Assembly (NCBI RefSeq): GCF_013030945.1
Contig: NZ_JABBXF010000102.1
Span: 1 to 39,349, forward strand
DNA: 39,349 bases
DNA from: Streptomyces morookaense
GTDB taxonomy: Bacteria > Actinomycetota > Actinomycetes > Streptomycetales > Streptomycetaceae
Direction of reading: 5' to 3'
Of this stretch, positions 16,870-24,930 are shown in pieces. The notes beneath the pieces were generated by a model. That model was not told where the DNA came from and searched no databases. It saw only the letters and a list, made by a program, of their open reading frames with translations. Each line of letters begins with the position of its first letter. Position 1 is the stretch's first letter. The position numbers and the translations under genes are program-made.

Positions 16870-19117
16870 GCCCCGCCGGCGGCCGCCGGCTCCCCGCCCG
16901 GTAGGGCACCGGCCACACTGCCCCCGCCCCCTCGTACCCCTGCTCCGCCGCCGCGTGCAGCGTCCAGTGCGGGTCGTACAGGTGGGGGCGCGCCAGCGCG
17001 CACAGGTCCGCGCGGCCCGCCAGGATCAGGGAGTTGACGTCGTCCCACGACGAGATCGCCCCCACCGCGATGACCGGTACCCCGGCCTGGTGCCGGATCC
17101 GGTCCGCGAACGGTGTCTGGTACGAGCGCCCGAACGCCGGGCGTTCGTCGGGTACGACCTGGCCCGTCGAGACGTCGACGGCGTCGGCGCCCCGCTCCGC
17201 AAACGCCCGGGCGATCACGACCGCGTCGTCGGCCGTCGTGCCGCCCTCCGCCCAGTCCGTAGCGGAGATCCGCACGGTCATGGGCCGTTCCGCGGGCCAC
17301 GCGGCACGTACCGCGTCGAAGACCTCCAGCGGGTAGCGGAGCCGGGCGTCGAGGCTGCCGCCGTACGCGTCCGTGCGGTGGTTGGTGAGCGGCGAGAGGA
17401 AGCCGGACAGCAAGTAGCCGTGGGCGCAGTGGAGTTCCAGCAGGTCGAAACCGGCGCGGGCGGCGGCCCGGGCGGCCGTCGCGAACTGTTCGCGGATCAC
17501 GGCCATTTCGGGCACGGTCAGCGCGTGCGGCGTCTGGTTGACGCCCGCGCGGTACGGGATCGCCGAGGCCGCCACGACGGGCCAGTTGCCGTCGGGCAGC
17601 GGCCGGTCGATGCCCTCCCACATCAGGCGGGTCGAGCCCTTGCGGCCCGAGTGGCCGAGCTGGACACCGATGGCGGTGCCGGGGGCCCGGTCGTGGACGA
17701 AGGCGGTGATACGGCTCCAGGCCTCCTCGTGCGCGGGCTCGTACAGCCCCGCGCACCCCGGTGTGATCCTGCCCTCCGCGCTGACGCACACCATCTCGGT
17801 CATCACCAGCCCGGCGCCGCCCAGCGCCCGCGCGCCGAGGTGGACGAGGTGGAAATCGCCGGGAGTGCCGTCGACGGCGGAGTACATGTCCATCGGGGAG
17901 ACGACGACCCGGTTGCGCAGGGTCAGTCCGCGCAGCCGGAACGGGGTGAACATCGGCGGTGTCCCGGCCGGGACACCGGCCTCGCGCTCGACCGCGGCGA
18001 CGAAGCCGGGGTCGCGCAGGCGCAGGTTGTCGTGGGTGACCCGGCGGCTGCGGGTGAGCAGGTCGAAGGCGAACCGCCGCGGCGGGCCCCCGATGTGGAC
18101 CGGGAGGTCCTCGAACCATTCCAGGCTCGCGCGGGCGGCGCGCTGCGTGGACTCCACCACGGGGCGCCGTCCGGCCTCGTAGGCGGCCAGCGCCGCGGCG
18201 ACGTCCGGCTGCCGGTCCAGCTCGGCGGCCAGGGCCACGGCGTCCTCGACGGCGAGCTTGGTGCCGGAGCCGATGGAGAAGTGGGCGGTGTGGGCGGCGT
18301 CGCCGAGCAGGACCGTATTGCCGTGCCACCAGCGCTCGTTGACGACCGTGCGGAAGGCCGTCCAGGCCGAGCGGTTGGAGCGCAGCGGCCGGCCGTCGAG
18401 AAGCTCCGCGAAGCAGGCGCCGCACCGCTTGAGGGTCCCCGCCTCGTCGCACCGGTCGAGGCCCGCCCGCCGCCACACCTCCTCGCGCATCTCGACGACG
18501 ACCGTGCTGGCCCCGGCGCTGTACGGGTACGCGTGCAGCTGCACGATGCCGTGCTCGGTCTCGGCAATCTCGAAGCGGAAGGCGTCCAGCGGGCGTTCGA
18601 CGGAGAGCCAGATGTAGCGGCAGCGGTGGGTGGTCAGGGTGGGGCGGAAGTGGTCGCGGTGGACGTCGCGCGTGCGGCTGTGGACGCCGTCGGCGGCGAC
18701 GACGAGGTCGTACGAGCGCGCCAGTTCGGCGGCGGGCGGTGCCTCCGTGCGGAAGCGGAGGTCGACGCCGAGGGCGCGGCAGCGTTCGTGGAGGATCTCC
18801 AGGAGCCGGTGCCGGCCGAGGGCGGCGAAGCCGTGTCCGCCGGAGCGCAGCACCGTGCCGCGGCGGACGATGTCGATGTCGTTCCAGCGGACGAACTCGC
18901 GTCGCAGTGCGGCGAAGACGGCCGGGTCGGCGCTCTCCATGCCGTCGAGCGTCTCGTCGGAGAAGACGACGCCGAAGCCGAAGGTGTCGTCGGGGGCGTT
19001 GCGTTCCCAGAGGGTGATCTCGCGGTCGGATGCGCGCTGTTTGAGCAGGGCGGCGGCGTAGAGGCCGCCGGGGCCGCCGCCGATGACGGCGACGCGCTGC
19101 GCGGCCGGTGCGCTCAT
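16856..19117 (-). CDS. Fused FAD monooxygenase / old yellow enzyme: 2-aminobenzoyl-CoA monooxygenase/reductase type
   Basis: 753 residues, two enzymes in one chain. Residues 1-~375 are a group A flavin monooxygenase like salicylate/salicylyl-CoA hydroxylase: FAD GxGxxG at 13-18 (VIGGGPGGLYAA) and 'LGDAAHTAHFSIGSGTKLAVEDA' near 272. Residues ~386-745 are an NADH:flavin oxidoreductase of the OYE family (MFTPFRLRGLTLRNRVVVSPM, 'QLGHSGRKGS', 'LELHCAHGYLLSGFLSPLTNHRTDAYGG'). This fusion is the hallmark of Azoarcus evansii 2-aminobenzoyl-CoA monooxygenase/reductase, which hydroxylates and then reduces the ring. The alternative, salicylyl-CoA 5-hydroxylase, fits the N-terminal half. The start at 19117 overlaps the hydratase stop by ATGA. 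Confidence 0.93.
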   Translation of the reverse strand: MSAPAAQRVAVIGGGPGGLYAAALLKQRASDREITLWERNAPDDTFGFGVVFSDETLDGMESADPAVFAALRREFVRWNDIDIVRRGTVLRSGGHGFAALGRHRLLEILHERCRALGVDLRFRTEAPPAAELARSYDLVVAADGVHSRTRDVHRDHFRPTLTTHRCRYIWLSVERPLDAFRFEIAETEHGIVQLHAYPYSAGASTVVVEMREEVWRRAGLDRCDEAGTLKRCGACFAELLDGRPLRSNRSAWTAFRTVVNERWWHGNTVLLGDAAHTAHFSIGSGTKLAVEDAVALAAELDRQPDVAAALAAYEAGRRPVVESTQRAARASLEWFEDLPVHIGGPPRRFAFDLLTRSRRVTHDNLRLRDPGFVAAVEREAGVPAGTPPMFTPFRLRGLTLRNRVVVSPMDMYSAVDGTPGDFHLVHLGARALGGAGLVMTEMVCVSAEGRITPGCAGLYEPAHEEAWSRITAFVHDRAPGTAIGVQLGHSGRKGSTRLMWEGIDRPLPDGNWPVVAASAIPYRAGVNQTPHALTVPEMAVIREQFATAARAAARAGFDLLELHCAHGYLLSGFLSPLTNHRTDAYGGSLDARLRYPLEVFDAVRAAWPAERPMTVRISATDWAEGGTTADDAVVIARAFAERGADAVDVSTGQVVPDERPAFGRSYQTPFADRIRHQAGVPVIAVGAISSWDDVNSLILAGRADLCALARPHLYDPHWTLHAAAEQGYEGAGAVWPVPYRAGSRRPPAGRGAP

Positions 19118-19947
19118 CGGCCCTGCCACTCGGGCGGCCGCTTCGCGGTGAACGCGGCGTGGAACTCGGCGTAGTCGGCGCCGTTCATCAGCAGCGCCTG
19201 TGTGGCTGCGTCGAGTTCGACGGCGGCGGAGAGCGGCATGTCGAGTTCGGCGGTGAGGAGGGCCTTGGTCTGGGCGTGGGCGAGGGCGGGCCCGTCGGCG
19301 AGGCGGCGGGCGAGGGCGCGGGCGGCGGCGGGGGCGCCGCCCGTGTCCGTCAACCGGCTGATCAGGCCGATGCGTTCGGCCTCGTCGGCCCGGACCGGTT
19401 CGCCGAGCATCAGCAGGCGCGTGGCGTGGCCGAGGCCGACGACGCGGGGCAGCAGGTAGGCGGCGCCCATGTCGCCGCCGGAGAGGCCGACCTTGGTGAA
19501 GAGGAAGACGAAGCGCGCGGTCGGGTCGGCCACACGGAAGTCCGCGGCGAGCGCGAGCACGGCACCCGCCCCGGCGGCCGCGCCGTGCACGGCGGCGATC
19601 ACGGGGAACGGGCAGCTGCGCAGGGCCTGGACGACCTGGCCGGTCATCCGGTTGAAGTCCAGGAGCTGCCGGGTGTCCATGGCGAGGGTGGCGCCGATGA
19701 TCTCGTCGACGTCGCCGCCGGAGCAGAACCCCGCTCCCTCGCCGCCGAGGACGAGGGCGCGCACGCTGCCGTCACGGGCGAGCTCGGATATCAGGTCGCG
19801 CAGGTCGGCGTAGGCGCCGAAGGTGAGGGCGTTGAGCCGGCCGGGCCGGGCGAGGGTGACGGTCGCGACACCGGCGTCGAGGGCGAGGCGCAGGTGCCGC
19901 CACTCCTCGGCGCCGGTACGGGATGCGGAACCGGTGAACGGACTCAT
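19114..19947 (-). CDS. Enoyl-CoA hydratase/isomerase family protein
   Basis: 277-residue crotonase fold. Oxyanion-hole segments are 'AGFCSGGDVDEI' (residues ~78-89) and 'AAVHGAAAGAGAVLALAADFRVA', and 'VGLSGGDMGAAYLLPRVVG' is where crotonases place a catalytic residue; the usual second Glu is replaced by Asp-Met in 'GGDMG'. GGAGG precedes ATG 19947. First gene of the two-gene unit with the fused monooxygenase/reductase. Expected role: hydration or hydrolytic ring opening of the alicyclic CoA product. Confidence 0.92.
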   Translation of the reverse strand: MSPFTGSASRTGAEEWRHLRLALDAGVATVTLARPGRLNALTFGAYADLRDLISELARDGSVRALVLGGEGAGFCSGGDVDEIIGATLAMDTRQLLDFNRMTGQVVQALRSCPFPVIAAVHGAAAGAGAVLALAADFRVADPTARFVFLFTKVGLSGGDMGAAYLLPRVVGLGHATRLLMLGEPVRADEAERIGLISRLTDTGGAPAAARALARRLADGPALAHAQTKALLTAELDMPLSAAVELDAATQALLMNGADYAEFHAAFTAKRPPEWQGR

Positions 19948-20004
19948 GGGGGCGTCCTCCTTCGGCCGAAGGGGTGTGCCTGCCCGGGGAAGTTATCACC
20001 GTTG

Positions 20005-20019
20005 TGTGACTGCCGTCAC
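20005..20019 (-). promoter_or_regulatory. Operator-like GTGAC-TGCC-GTCAC upstream of the hydratase-monooxygenase unit
   Basis: A perfect 5-bp dyad whose inner 12 bases TGACTGCCGTCA are identical to 14295-14306. It is 58 bases upstream of ATG 19947. On the minus strand a GTGACG/GATAAC pair with 16-base spacing overlaps it, giving a possible promoter. It is probably the second binding site of the locus regulator. Confidence 0.6.
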
Positions 20020-20047
20020 GGGTGCGCGATAGGAATCGCGCACCCGT
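20018..20047 (-). terminator. Strong hairpin terminator of the arcA-arcB unit
   Basis: A perfect 13-bp stem (ACGGGTGCGCGAT / ATCGCGCACCCGT) with AGGA loop, 59 bases after the arcB stop. It abuts the operator of the neighbouring unit. Confidence 0.85.
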
Positions 20048-20095
20048 AAGGGGCGCGAGGAACTGCGCGACCGGCCACAACCGGCCCGCGCTGCC
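20048..20095. repeat. Streptomyces dispersed intergenic repeat (AACTGCGCGACC type)
   Basis: The segment after the terminator (GGGGCGCGAGGAACTGCGCG, followed by ACCGGCCACAACCGGCCCGC) matches, from memory, a sequence found in many Streptomyces intergenic regions, usually directly beside a terminator. It is not protein-coding. Function unknown. Confidence 0.6.
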
Positions 20096-20105
20096 GACGA
20101 AACGA

Positions 20106-21107
20106 TCAGTCCCCCAACGTCGCCACCATCAACGCCTTGATGGTGTGCATACGATTCTCCGCCTCGTCCCACACCACGGAGTGGACGGACTCGAAGACCT
20201 CGTCCGTCACCTCGAGCGAGGTCAGCCCGTGCCGTTCGTGGATCTCGCGGGCCACCGAGGTGCCGAGGTCGTGGAAGGCCGGCAGACAGTGCAGGAACTT
20301 CACCGCCGGGTTGCCCGTCGCGTGCAGGACGTCCATGGTCACGGCGTACGGCGCGAGCAGGGCGATCCGGGCGTCCCACACCTCCTTGGGCTCGCCCATC
20401 GACACCCACACGTCGGTGGCGATGAAGTCGGCGCCGCGCACGCCCTCGCCGACGTCCTTGGTGAGCGTGATCCGCGCACCGCTGGTCTCGGCGATCCGGC
20501 GCGCCTCGGCCACCACCTCGGCGGACGGCCACAGTTCCTCGGGCGCCACGATGCGGACGTCCATGCCGAGCAGGGCGCCGGTGACGAGGTAGGAGTTGCC
20601 CATGTTGTACCGGGCGTCGCCGAGGTAGGCGTAGGCCACGCGCTCCAGGGGCTTGCTGGTGTGCTCGGTCATGGTGAGCACGTCGGCCAGCATCTGGGTG
20701 GGGTGCCACTCGTCGGTGAGGCCGTTGAAGACGGGGACGCCCGCGTGGGCGGCCAGCTCCTCGACCGTCTCCTGGCCGTGGCCGCGGTACTCGATGGCAT
20801 CGAACATCCGGCCGAGCACCCGTGCGGTGTCCCTGACGGACTCCTTGTGGCCGATCTGCGAGCCCGCGGGGTCGAGATAGGTCGTGAAGGCGCCCTGGTC
20901 GGCGGCGGCGACCTCGAAGGCGCAGCGGGTGCGGGTGGAGGTCTTCTCGAAGACCAGCGCGATGTTCCGGCCCTGGAGCCGGCGCTCCTCGCTGCCCGCC
21001 CGCTTGGCGGCCTTGAGCTCGGCGGCCAGCTCGATCAGGCCGTGGAACTCCTTGGCGGTGAGGTCCGTTTCCTTGAGGAGGTGGCGGCCCTTGAGGTCTG
21101 TCGCCAT
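20106..21107 (-). CDS. arcB: Ornithine carbamoyltransferase
   Basis: 333 residues, the normal length. Carbamoyl-phosphate motif STRTR at 57-61, 'HPTQMLADVLTM', ornithine-loop 'VWVSMGE' and 'FLHCLPAFHD' are all intact. It interconverts citrulline + phosphate with ornithine + carbamoyl phosphate. Because it lies directly downstream of arginine deiminase (87-base gap, same strand), the catabolic ArcB role is favoured; anabolic ArgF cannot be excluded by sequence alone. GGAG lies upstream of ATG 21107. Confidence 0.95.
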   Translation of the reverse strand: MATDLKGRHLLKETDLTAKEFHGLIELAAELKAAKRAGSEERRLQGRNIALVFEKTSTRTRCAFEVAAADQGAFTTYLDPAGSQIGHKESVRDTARVLGRMFDAIEYRGHGQETVEELAAHAGVPVFNGLTDEWHPTQMLADVLTMTEHTSKPLERVAYAYLGDARYNMGNSYLVTGALLGMDVRIVAPEELWPSAEVVAEARRIAETSGARITLTKDVGEGVRGADFIATDVWVSMGEPKEVWDARIALLAPYAVTMDVLHATGNPAVKFLHCLPAFHDLGTSVAREIHERHGLTSLEVTDEVFESVHSVVWDEAENRMHTIKALMVATLGD

Positions 21108-21148
21108 GGGGTGGCTCCTAGGTCTGGCAACTGCACGGGATATGGAAG

Positions 21149-21176
21149 CTCATACAAGCATTCGCATCATTATGCA
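21149..21176 (-). promoter_or_regulatory. AT-rich ARG-box-like segment between arcA and arcB
   Basis: On the minus strand the stretch TGCATAATGATGCGAATGCT followed by TGTATGAGC is strikingly AT-rich for this chromosome and contains TGCAT/ATGC half-sites like those in Streptomyces ArgR (AhrC) boxes. It lies within the 87-base arcA-arcB gap. It could be an ArgR site or a secondary promoter. Weak evidence. Confidence 0.35.
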
Positions 21177-21194
21177 CGCTCTCCCCTGCCCCTC

Positions 21195-22418
21195 CTACAC
21201 GGCGTCCCGCTCGACCGGGCAGCTCATGCACCTCGGCCCGCCCCGGCCCCGGCCCAGCTCGCTGCCCGGGATGGTGATGACCTCGATGCCGTTCTTGCGC
21301 AGACAGGTGTTGGTGGTGGCGTTGCGCTCGTAGGCGACCACCACGCCCGGCTCCAGGGCCAGCACGTTGCAGCCGTCGTCCCACTGCTCGCGCTCCGCCG
21401 CGTGCACGTCCTGCCGGGCGGTCAGGACGCTGATGGAGTCCAGCCCCAGGGCGGCGGCGATGGCGCGGTGCATATGCTCCGGCGGATGGTCGGTGACCTT
21501 GAGCTCCCGCTCCCCCGCGCCGGGCTCGATGGTGTACGAGCGGAGCATGCCGAGGCCCGCGTACTGCGTGAACGTGTCGCCGTCCACCATGGTCATCACG
21601 GTGTCCAGGTGCATGAACGCGCGCCGCTTCGGCATGTCCAGCGCCACGATCGTCTTCGCCGAGCCCGCGGCGAACAGCCCGCGGGCCAGCATCTCCACCG
21701 CCTGCGGGGTCGTCCGCTCGCTCATGCCGATCAGCACGGCGCCGCGGCCGATGACGAGCACGTCGCCGCCCTCGATGGTGGACGGATAGGCCGACTGCCC
21801 CTCGCACCAGACGCGGAAATCGCCCGTGGCGAAGAGCGGATGATGCCGGTAGACCGCCTCGTAGTGCACGGTCTCGTGCCAACGGGCGGGCCAGCGCATC
21901 GCGTTGATGCTCACGCCGTCGTATATCCACGCCGAGGTGTCGCGGGTGAAGAGGTGGTTGGGCAGCGGGTTCAGGAGGAAATCGTCCAGGTCCATGGCGT
22001 GGAAGCGGACGGAGACGGGCTCGGCGTGCCGCTCCAGGAACTCCCGCTTGGTCATGCCGCCGATGAGCCACGAGGTCAGCTCGGCCTCGCGCATCCCGTC
22101 GAAGACGTCCCGCAGGTGGCCGGTGGCCAGGGGGCCGAACTCCTTCTCGTCGAAGACTCTGTCCAGCACCAGGGAGCGGGCCCGTGGCGCCTGCAGGCTC
22201 TCCTGCAGCAGGTCCTGGAAGAGGTGCACCTCGACGCCGCGCTCGCGCAGCACGTCGGCGAAGCCGTCGTGCTCGGCGCGGGCACGGCGCACCCACAGCA
22301 CGTCGTCGAAGAGGAGGGCGTCCTTGTTCGACGGGGTGAGGCGCTTGAGCTCCAGGTCCGGGCGGTGCAGGATGACGCGGCGCAGCCGCCCGGCCTCGGA
22401 ATCGACGTGGAATCCCAT
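21195..22418 (-). CDS. arcA: Arginine deiminase
   Basis: 407 residues. Hydrolyses arginine to citrulline and ammonia in the cytoplasm. Catalytic Cys397 lies in the C-terminal 'GRGGPRCMSCPVERD'. Substrate-binding segments 'ATGDFRVWCEGQSAYPSTIEGGDVLVIGRG' and 'LHRPDLELKRLTPSNKDALLFDD' are intact. ATG 22418 is preceded by GGATGGAGG. With arcB it forms a two-gene unit ended by the hairpin at 20018-20047. Carbamate kinase (arcC) and the arginine/ornithine antiporter (arcD) are absent from the window. Confidence 0.97.
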   Translation of the reverse strand: MGFHVDSEAGRLRRVILHRPDLELKRLTPSNKDALLFDDVLWVRRARAEHDGFADVLRERGVEVHLFQDLLQESLQAPRARSLVLDRVFDEKEFGPLATGHLRDVFDGMREAELTSWLIGGMTKREFLERHAEPVSVRFHAMDLDDFLLNPLPNHLFTRDTSAWIYDGVSINAMRWPARWHETVHYEAVYRHHPLFATGDFRVWCEGQSAYPSTIEGGDVLVIGRGAVLIGMSERTTPQAVEMLARGLFAAGSAKTIVALDMPKRRAFMHLDTVMTMVDGDTFTQYAGLGMLRSYTIEPGAGERELKVTDHPPEHMHRAIAAALGLDSISVLTARQDVHAAEREQWDDGCNVLALEPGVVVAYERNATTNTCLRKNGIEVITIPGSELGRGRGGPRCMSCPVERDAV

Positions 22419-22482
22419 GCCTCCATCCTCGCCCCGGAGCGGGACGAATACTCGGCATGGACGGCACGGAGTGCCGGAGCCC

Positions 22483-23811
22483 CTAGGGCAACGGGTGTGC
22501 CGGCGCGTACCAGACCCGCTCGGCCGGGACGTCCACCAGCTCGCGCTCGGGCCAGCGCAGAGCGGTCAGCCGGCCGCCGAAGACGGCTCCCGTGTCGAGG
22601 CAGACGGTGTTGTGGAGCCAGGCCGCCGTGCGCACCGGGGTGTGGCCGTGGACGACGGCGGCGCGGCCCCGGTACTCCTCGGCCCACGGCAGGCGCACGG
22701 GCAGGCCGTACTCGTCCGTCCCGCCCGTGGTCCGGCCGTACAGGGCATGCGCCCGGACCCGGCCCGAGGTGCGGCCGTGGTACTTCTCGGGCAGCCCGGC
22801 GTGGCAGACGACGAGCCGGCCGCCGTCGAGAAGGTAGTGGCTGACCAGCGCATCGATGAACTCCCGCACACGCCCGGGGAATGCCGGATCCCGCCGGCTC
22901 TCCTCGTCCAGCTGCGCGAGGGTCTCGGCGAGGCCGTTCGTGGCCGCGTTCCCGCGGCCGCCGAGACGCCGACCGAGCTTGTTCTCATGGTTACCGGCGA
23001 CACACAGGGCGTGACCACCGGCGACCATGCCCATCACCAGGCGCAGCACACCGGGGCTGTCCGGGCCGCGGTCGACGAGGTCGCCGACGAACACCGCGGT
23101 GCGCCCCGCCGGATGCACGGCGCCGACGGGCCTGCCGGCCGCGTCGCGGGTGAGGACATAGCCGAGCACGCCGAGCAGGCTCTCCAGCTCGGAGCGGCAG
23201 CCGTGCACATCGCCGATGATGTCGAACGGGCCGGTGAGGTGCCGCAGATCGTGCGGGTTGCGCTCGCGGACGACCTCGGCCGCCTCGACCTCCTCGGCAC
23301 CGCGCAGAATGTGCACCCGGTGGCGGAAGCCCTCGCTCTCCAACCGGCCCAGGGAACGCCGCAGTTCACTCAGGTGCCGCTGCAGCGCCTGGCGCGGCGG
23401 GGCGACCCGGCCGGGGCGGGCGGCGTTGCGCTCGGCGCAGACATGCTCGGGGACGTCGAGCACGACGGCGACGGGCGGCACGTCGTGTTCGCGGGCCAGC
23501 CGGAGGAGTTCCTTGCGGCTCTCCGGACGGACGTTGGTGGCATCGACGACGGTGAGGCGGCCCCGGGCCAGCCGCTTGTCGACAATGCAGTGCAGCACCT
23601 CGAACGCGGCGGCATTCGCGCTCTGGTCGTCGGCATCGTCACCGACCAGGGCCCGGCAGGCGTCGGAGGAGACGATCTCGGTGGTCCCGAAGTGCCGTGC
23701 CGCGAAAGTGGACTTGCCGGATCCGGTGGCCCCGACGAGCACCACCAGGCACAGCTCGGGAACGGACAGAACGCGGGGAGTCCGCAGTCCTTCCGCCTCG
23801 CTCGTGCTCAT
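22483..23811 (-). CDS. pnkp: Pnkp-like polynucleotide kinase / calcineurin-type phosphatase without ligase domain
   Basis: 442 residues. Residues ~18-170 are a P-loop kinase (Walker A GATGSGKST, Lys33; 'SSD' 48-50; 'DATN' 89-92) like the 5'-OH polynucleotide kinase of bacterial Pnkp. Residues ~195-435 are a metallophosphatase with GDVHGC (199-204), GDLVDRGPDS (242-251), GNHE (272-275), 'VVCHAGLP' and 'VHGHTP'. Clostridium thermocellum Pnkp is ~870 residues and continues into an adenylyltransferase/ligase domain; here the chain stops at the phosphatase end. No Hen1 methyltransferase is adjacent. It may heal RNA ends (2',3'-cyclic phosphate removal, 5'-OH phosphorylation) and rely on another ligase. 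AGGAGG lies 10 bases before ATG 23811. Confidence 0.9.
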   Translation of the reverse strand: MSTSEAEGLRTPRVLSVPELCLVVLVGATGSGKSTFAARHFGTTEIVSSDACRALVGDDADDQSANAAAFEVLHCIVDKRLARGRLTVVDATNVRPESRKELLRLAREHDVPPVAVVLDVPEHVCAERNAARPGRVAPPRQALQRHLSELRRSLGRLESEGFRHRVHILRGAEEVEAAEVVRERNPHDLRHLTGPFDIIGDVHGCRSELESLLGVLGYVLTRDAAGRPVGAVHPAGRTAVFVGDLVDRGPDSPGVLRLVMGMVAGGHALCVAGNHENKLGRRLGGRGNAATNGLAETLAQLDEESRRDPAFPGRVREFIDALVSHYLLDGGRLVVCHAGLPEKYHGRTSGRVRAHALYGRTTGGTDEYGLPVRLPWAEEYRGRAAVVHGHTPVRTAAWLHNTVCLDTGAVFGGRLTALRWPERELVDVPAERVWYAPAHPLP

Positions 23812-23930
23812 GCCGCCTCGCCCTCCTGTCCGGCCTCGCCCCCTCACACGCCGGGTGCTCCGTCGGCTCGGCGGGCCGCGGGGCCCGACGGTGCACAGGG
23901 CGGCGAAGATCACCTCATGCCGCGGCCACC

Positions 23931-24878
23931 CTATGGCACGGGCCGCGCACCACCGGCGGCCGGTCCGCCGCCGATCACCTCGGCCAGCGCAGCGATCCGC
24001 TCCGGCCCCACACGGCAGCAGCCGCCCACGAGCCGCGCCCCGGCCACCACCCACTCCCGGGCGGGCCCGGGCTCGAAGGTGGAGCGCCCCCGCCAGTCAC
24101 GCGCCGCCGCATCCCATCCCTCCCCGCTGTTCGGGTACACCACGACCGGCTTGCCCGTGACCCGCACCGCGGTCTCCACCGCGGGGCCCACATCATGCGG
24201 GTCACAGCAGTTGACCCCGACGGCGATCACCTGCTCGTTCCCCGCGGCGAGCGCGAACGCCTCCGCCAGCGGCTGCCCGGCCCGGGTGCGCTCCCCGGCC
24301 GCGCTGAACGACAGCCACACCGGCACACCGCACCCCTGCACCGCCCGCAGCAGGGCCTCGGCCTCGACGGCGTCCGGCACCGTCTCCAGCGCGAGCACGT
24401 CCGGCCGCGCCTCGGCCAGCACCGCGACCCGCGGCCGGTGGAACCGCTCCAGCTCGGCCACCCCCAGCCCGTACCGCCCGCGGTACTCGCTGCCGTCAGC
24501 GAGCATCGCCCCGTACGGCCCGACGGACGCGGCGACCCACACCTCCCGCTCCGCCCGGGCCGCCGCCCGCCGGGCCAGGGCGACGCTGCTCCGCAGCAGC
24601 GCCGCGGCCTCCTCCCGCCCCACGCCCCGGCGGGCGAACCCCTCGAACGTGGCCTGATAGCTCGCCGTGACGAGCACCCGCGCGCCTGCCCGCACATACG
24701 CCGCGTGCGCGTCCTCGATCTGCTGCGGGTCGTCGGCGAGCAGGCGGGCCGACCACAGCTCGTCGGACAGGTCGCAGCCCTGCGCCGCCAGCTGGTTGGA
24801 CAGCCCGCCGTCCAGGACGAGCGGGCCGCGCGCCAGCGCGTCGGCGAGCGGTACGGGCGGTACGGATGGCGCGGGCAC
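23931..24878 (-). CDS. mmuM: Homocysteine S-methyltransferase (MmuM type)
   Basis: 315 residues, normal length. Zn-thiolate ligands appear as 'AVGVNCCDPHD' and 'LVGGCCRVGPERI'; the N-terminus 'LVLDGGLSNQLAAQGCDL' and 'LVTASYQATFEGFARRGV' are typical. Transfers a methyl group from S-methylmethionine (or SAM) to homocysteine, making methionine. GTG 24878 has GAGGAG 6 bases upstream. A 119-base gap separates it from pnkp and a 52-base gap from the upstream LLM gene, so it could be co-transcribed with the latter. Confidence 0.95.
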   Translation of the reverse strand: MPAPSVPPVPLADALARGPLVLDGGLSNQLAAQGCDLSDELWSARLLADDPQQIEDAHAAYVRAGARVLVTASYQATFEGFARRGVGREEAAALLRSSVALARRAAARAEREVWVAASVGPYGAMLADGSEYRGRYGLGVAELERFHRPRVAVLAEARPDVLALETVPDAVEAEALLRAVQGCGVPVWLSFSAAGERTRAGQPLAEAFALAAGNEQVIAVGVNCCDPHDVGPAVETAVRVTGKPVVVYPNSGEGWDAAARDWRGRSTFEPGPAREWVVAGARLVGGCCRVGPERIAALAEVIGGGPAAGGARPVP

Positions 24879-24930
24879 CGGGTGCTCCTCTCCTCGGTCT
24901 CGGGGCCGGTGGCCCAGTCCAGCCGGTGGC

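Noticed and set aside
16856..19117. Calling the fused enzyme simply salicylyl-CoA 5-hydroxylase
   Set aside because: The C-terminal old-yellow-enzyme half and the ridA/dehydrogenase neighbours fit 2-aminobenzoyl-CoA monooxygenase/reductase better, though salicylyl-CoA remains possible.
16226..19174. 982-codon plus-strand frame opposite the fused monooxygenase/reductase
   Set aside because: Antisense shadow; it starts inside the paaX-like gene in another frame and has low-complexity composition, while the minus strand encodes two intact flavoprotein domains.
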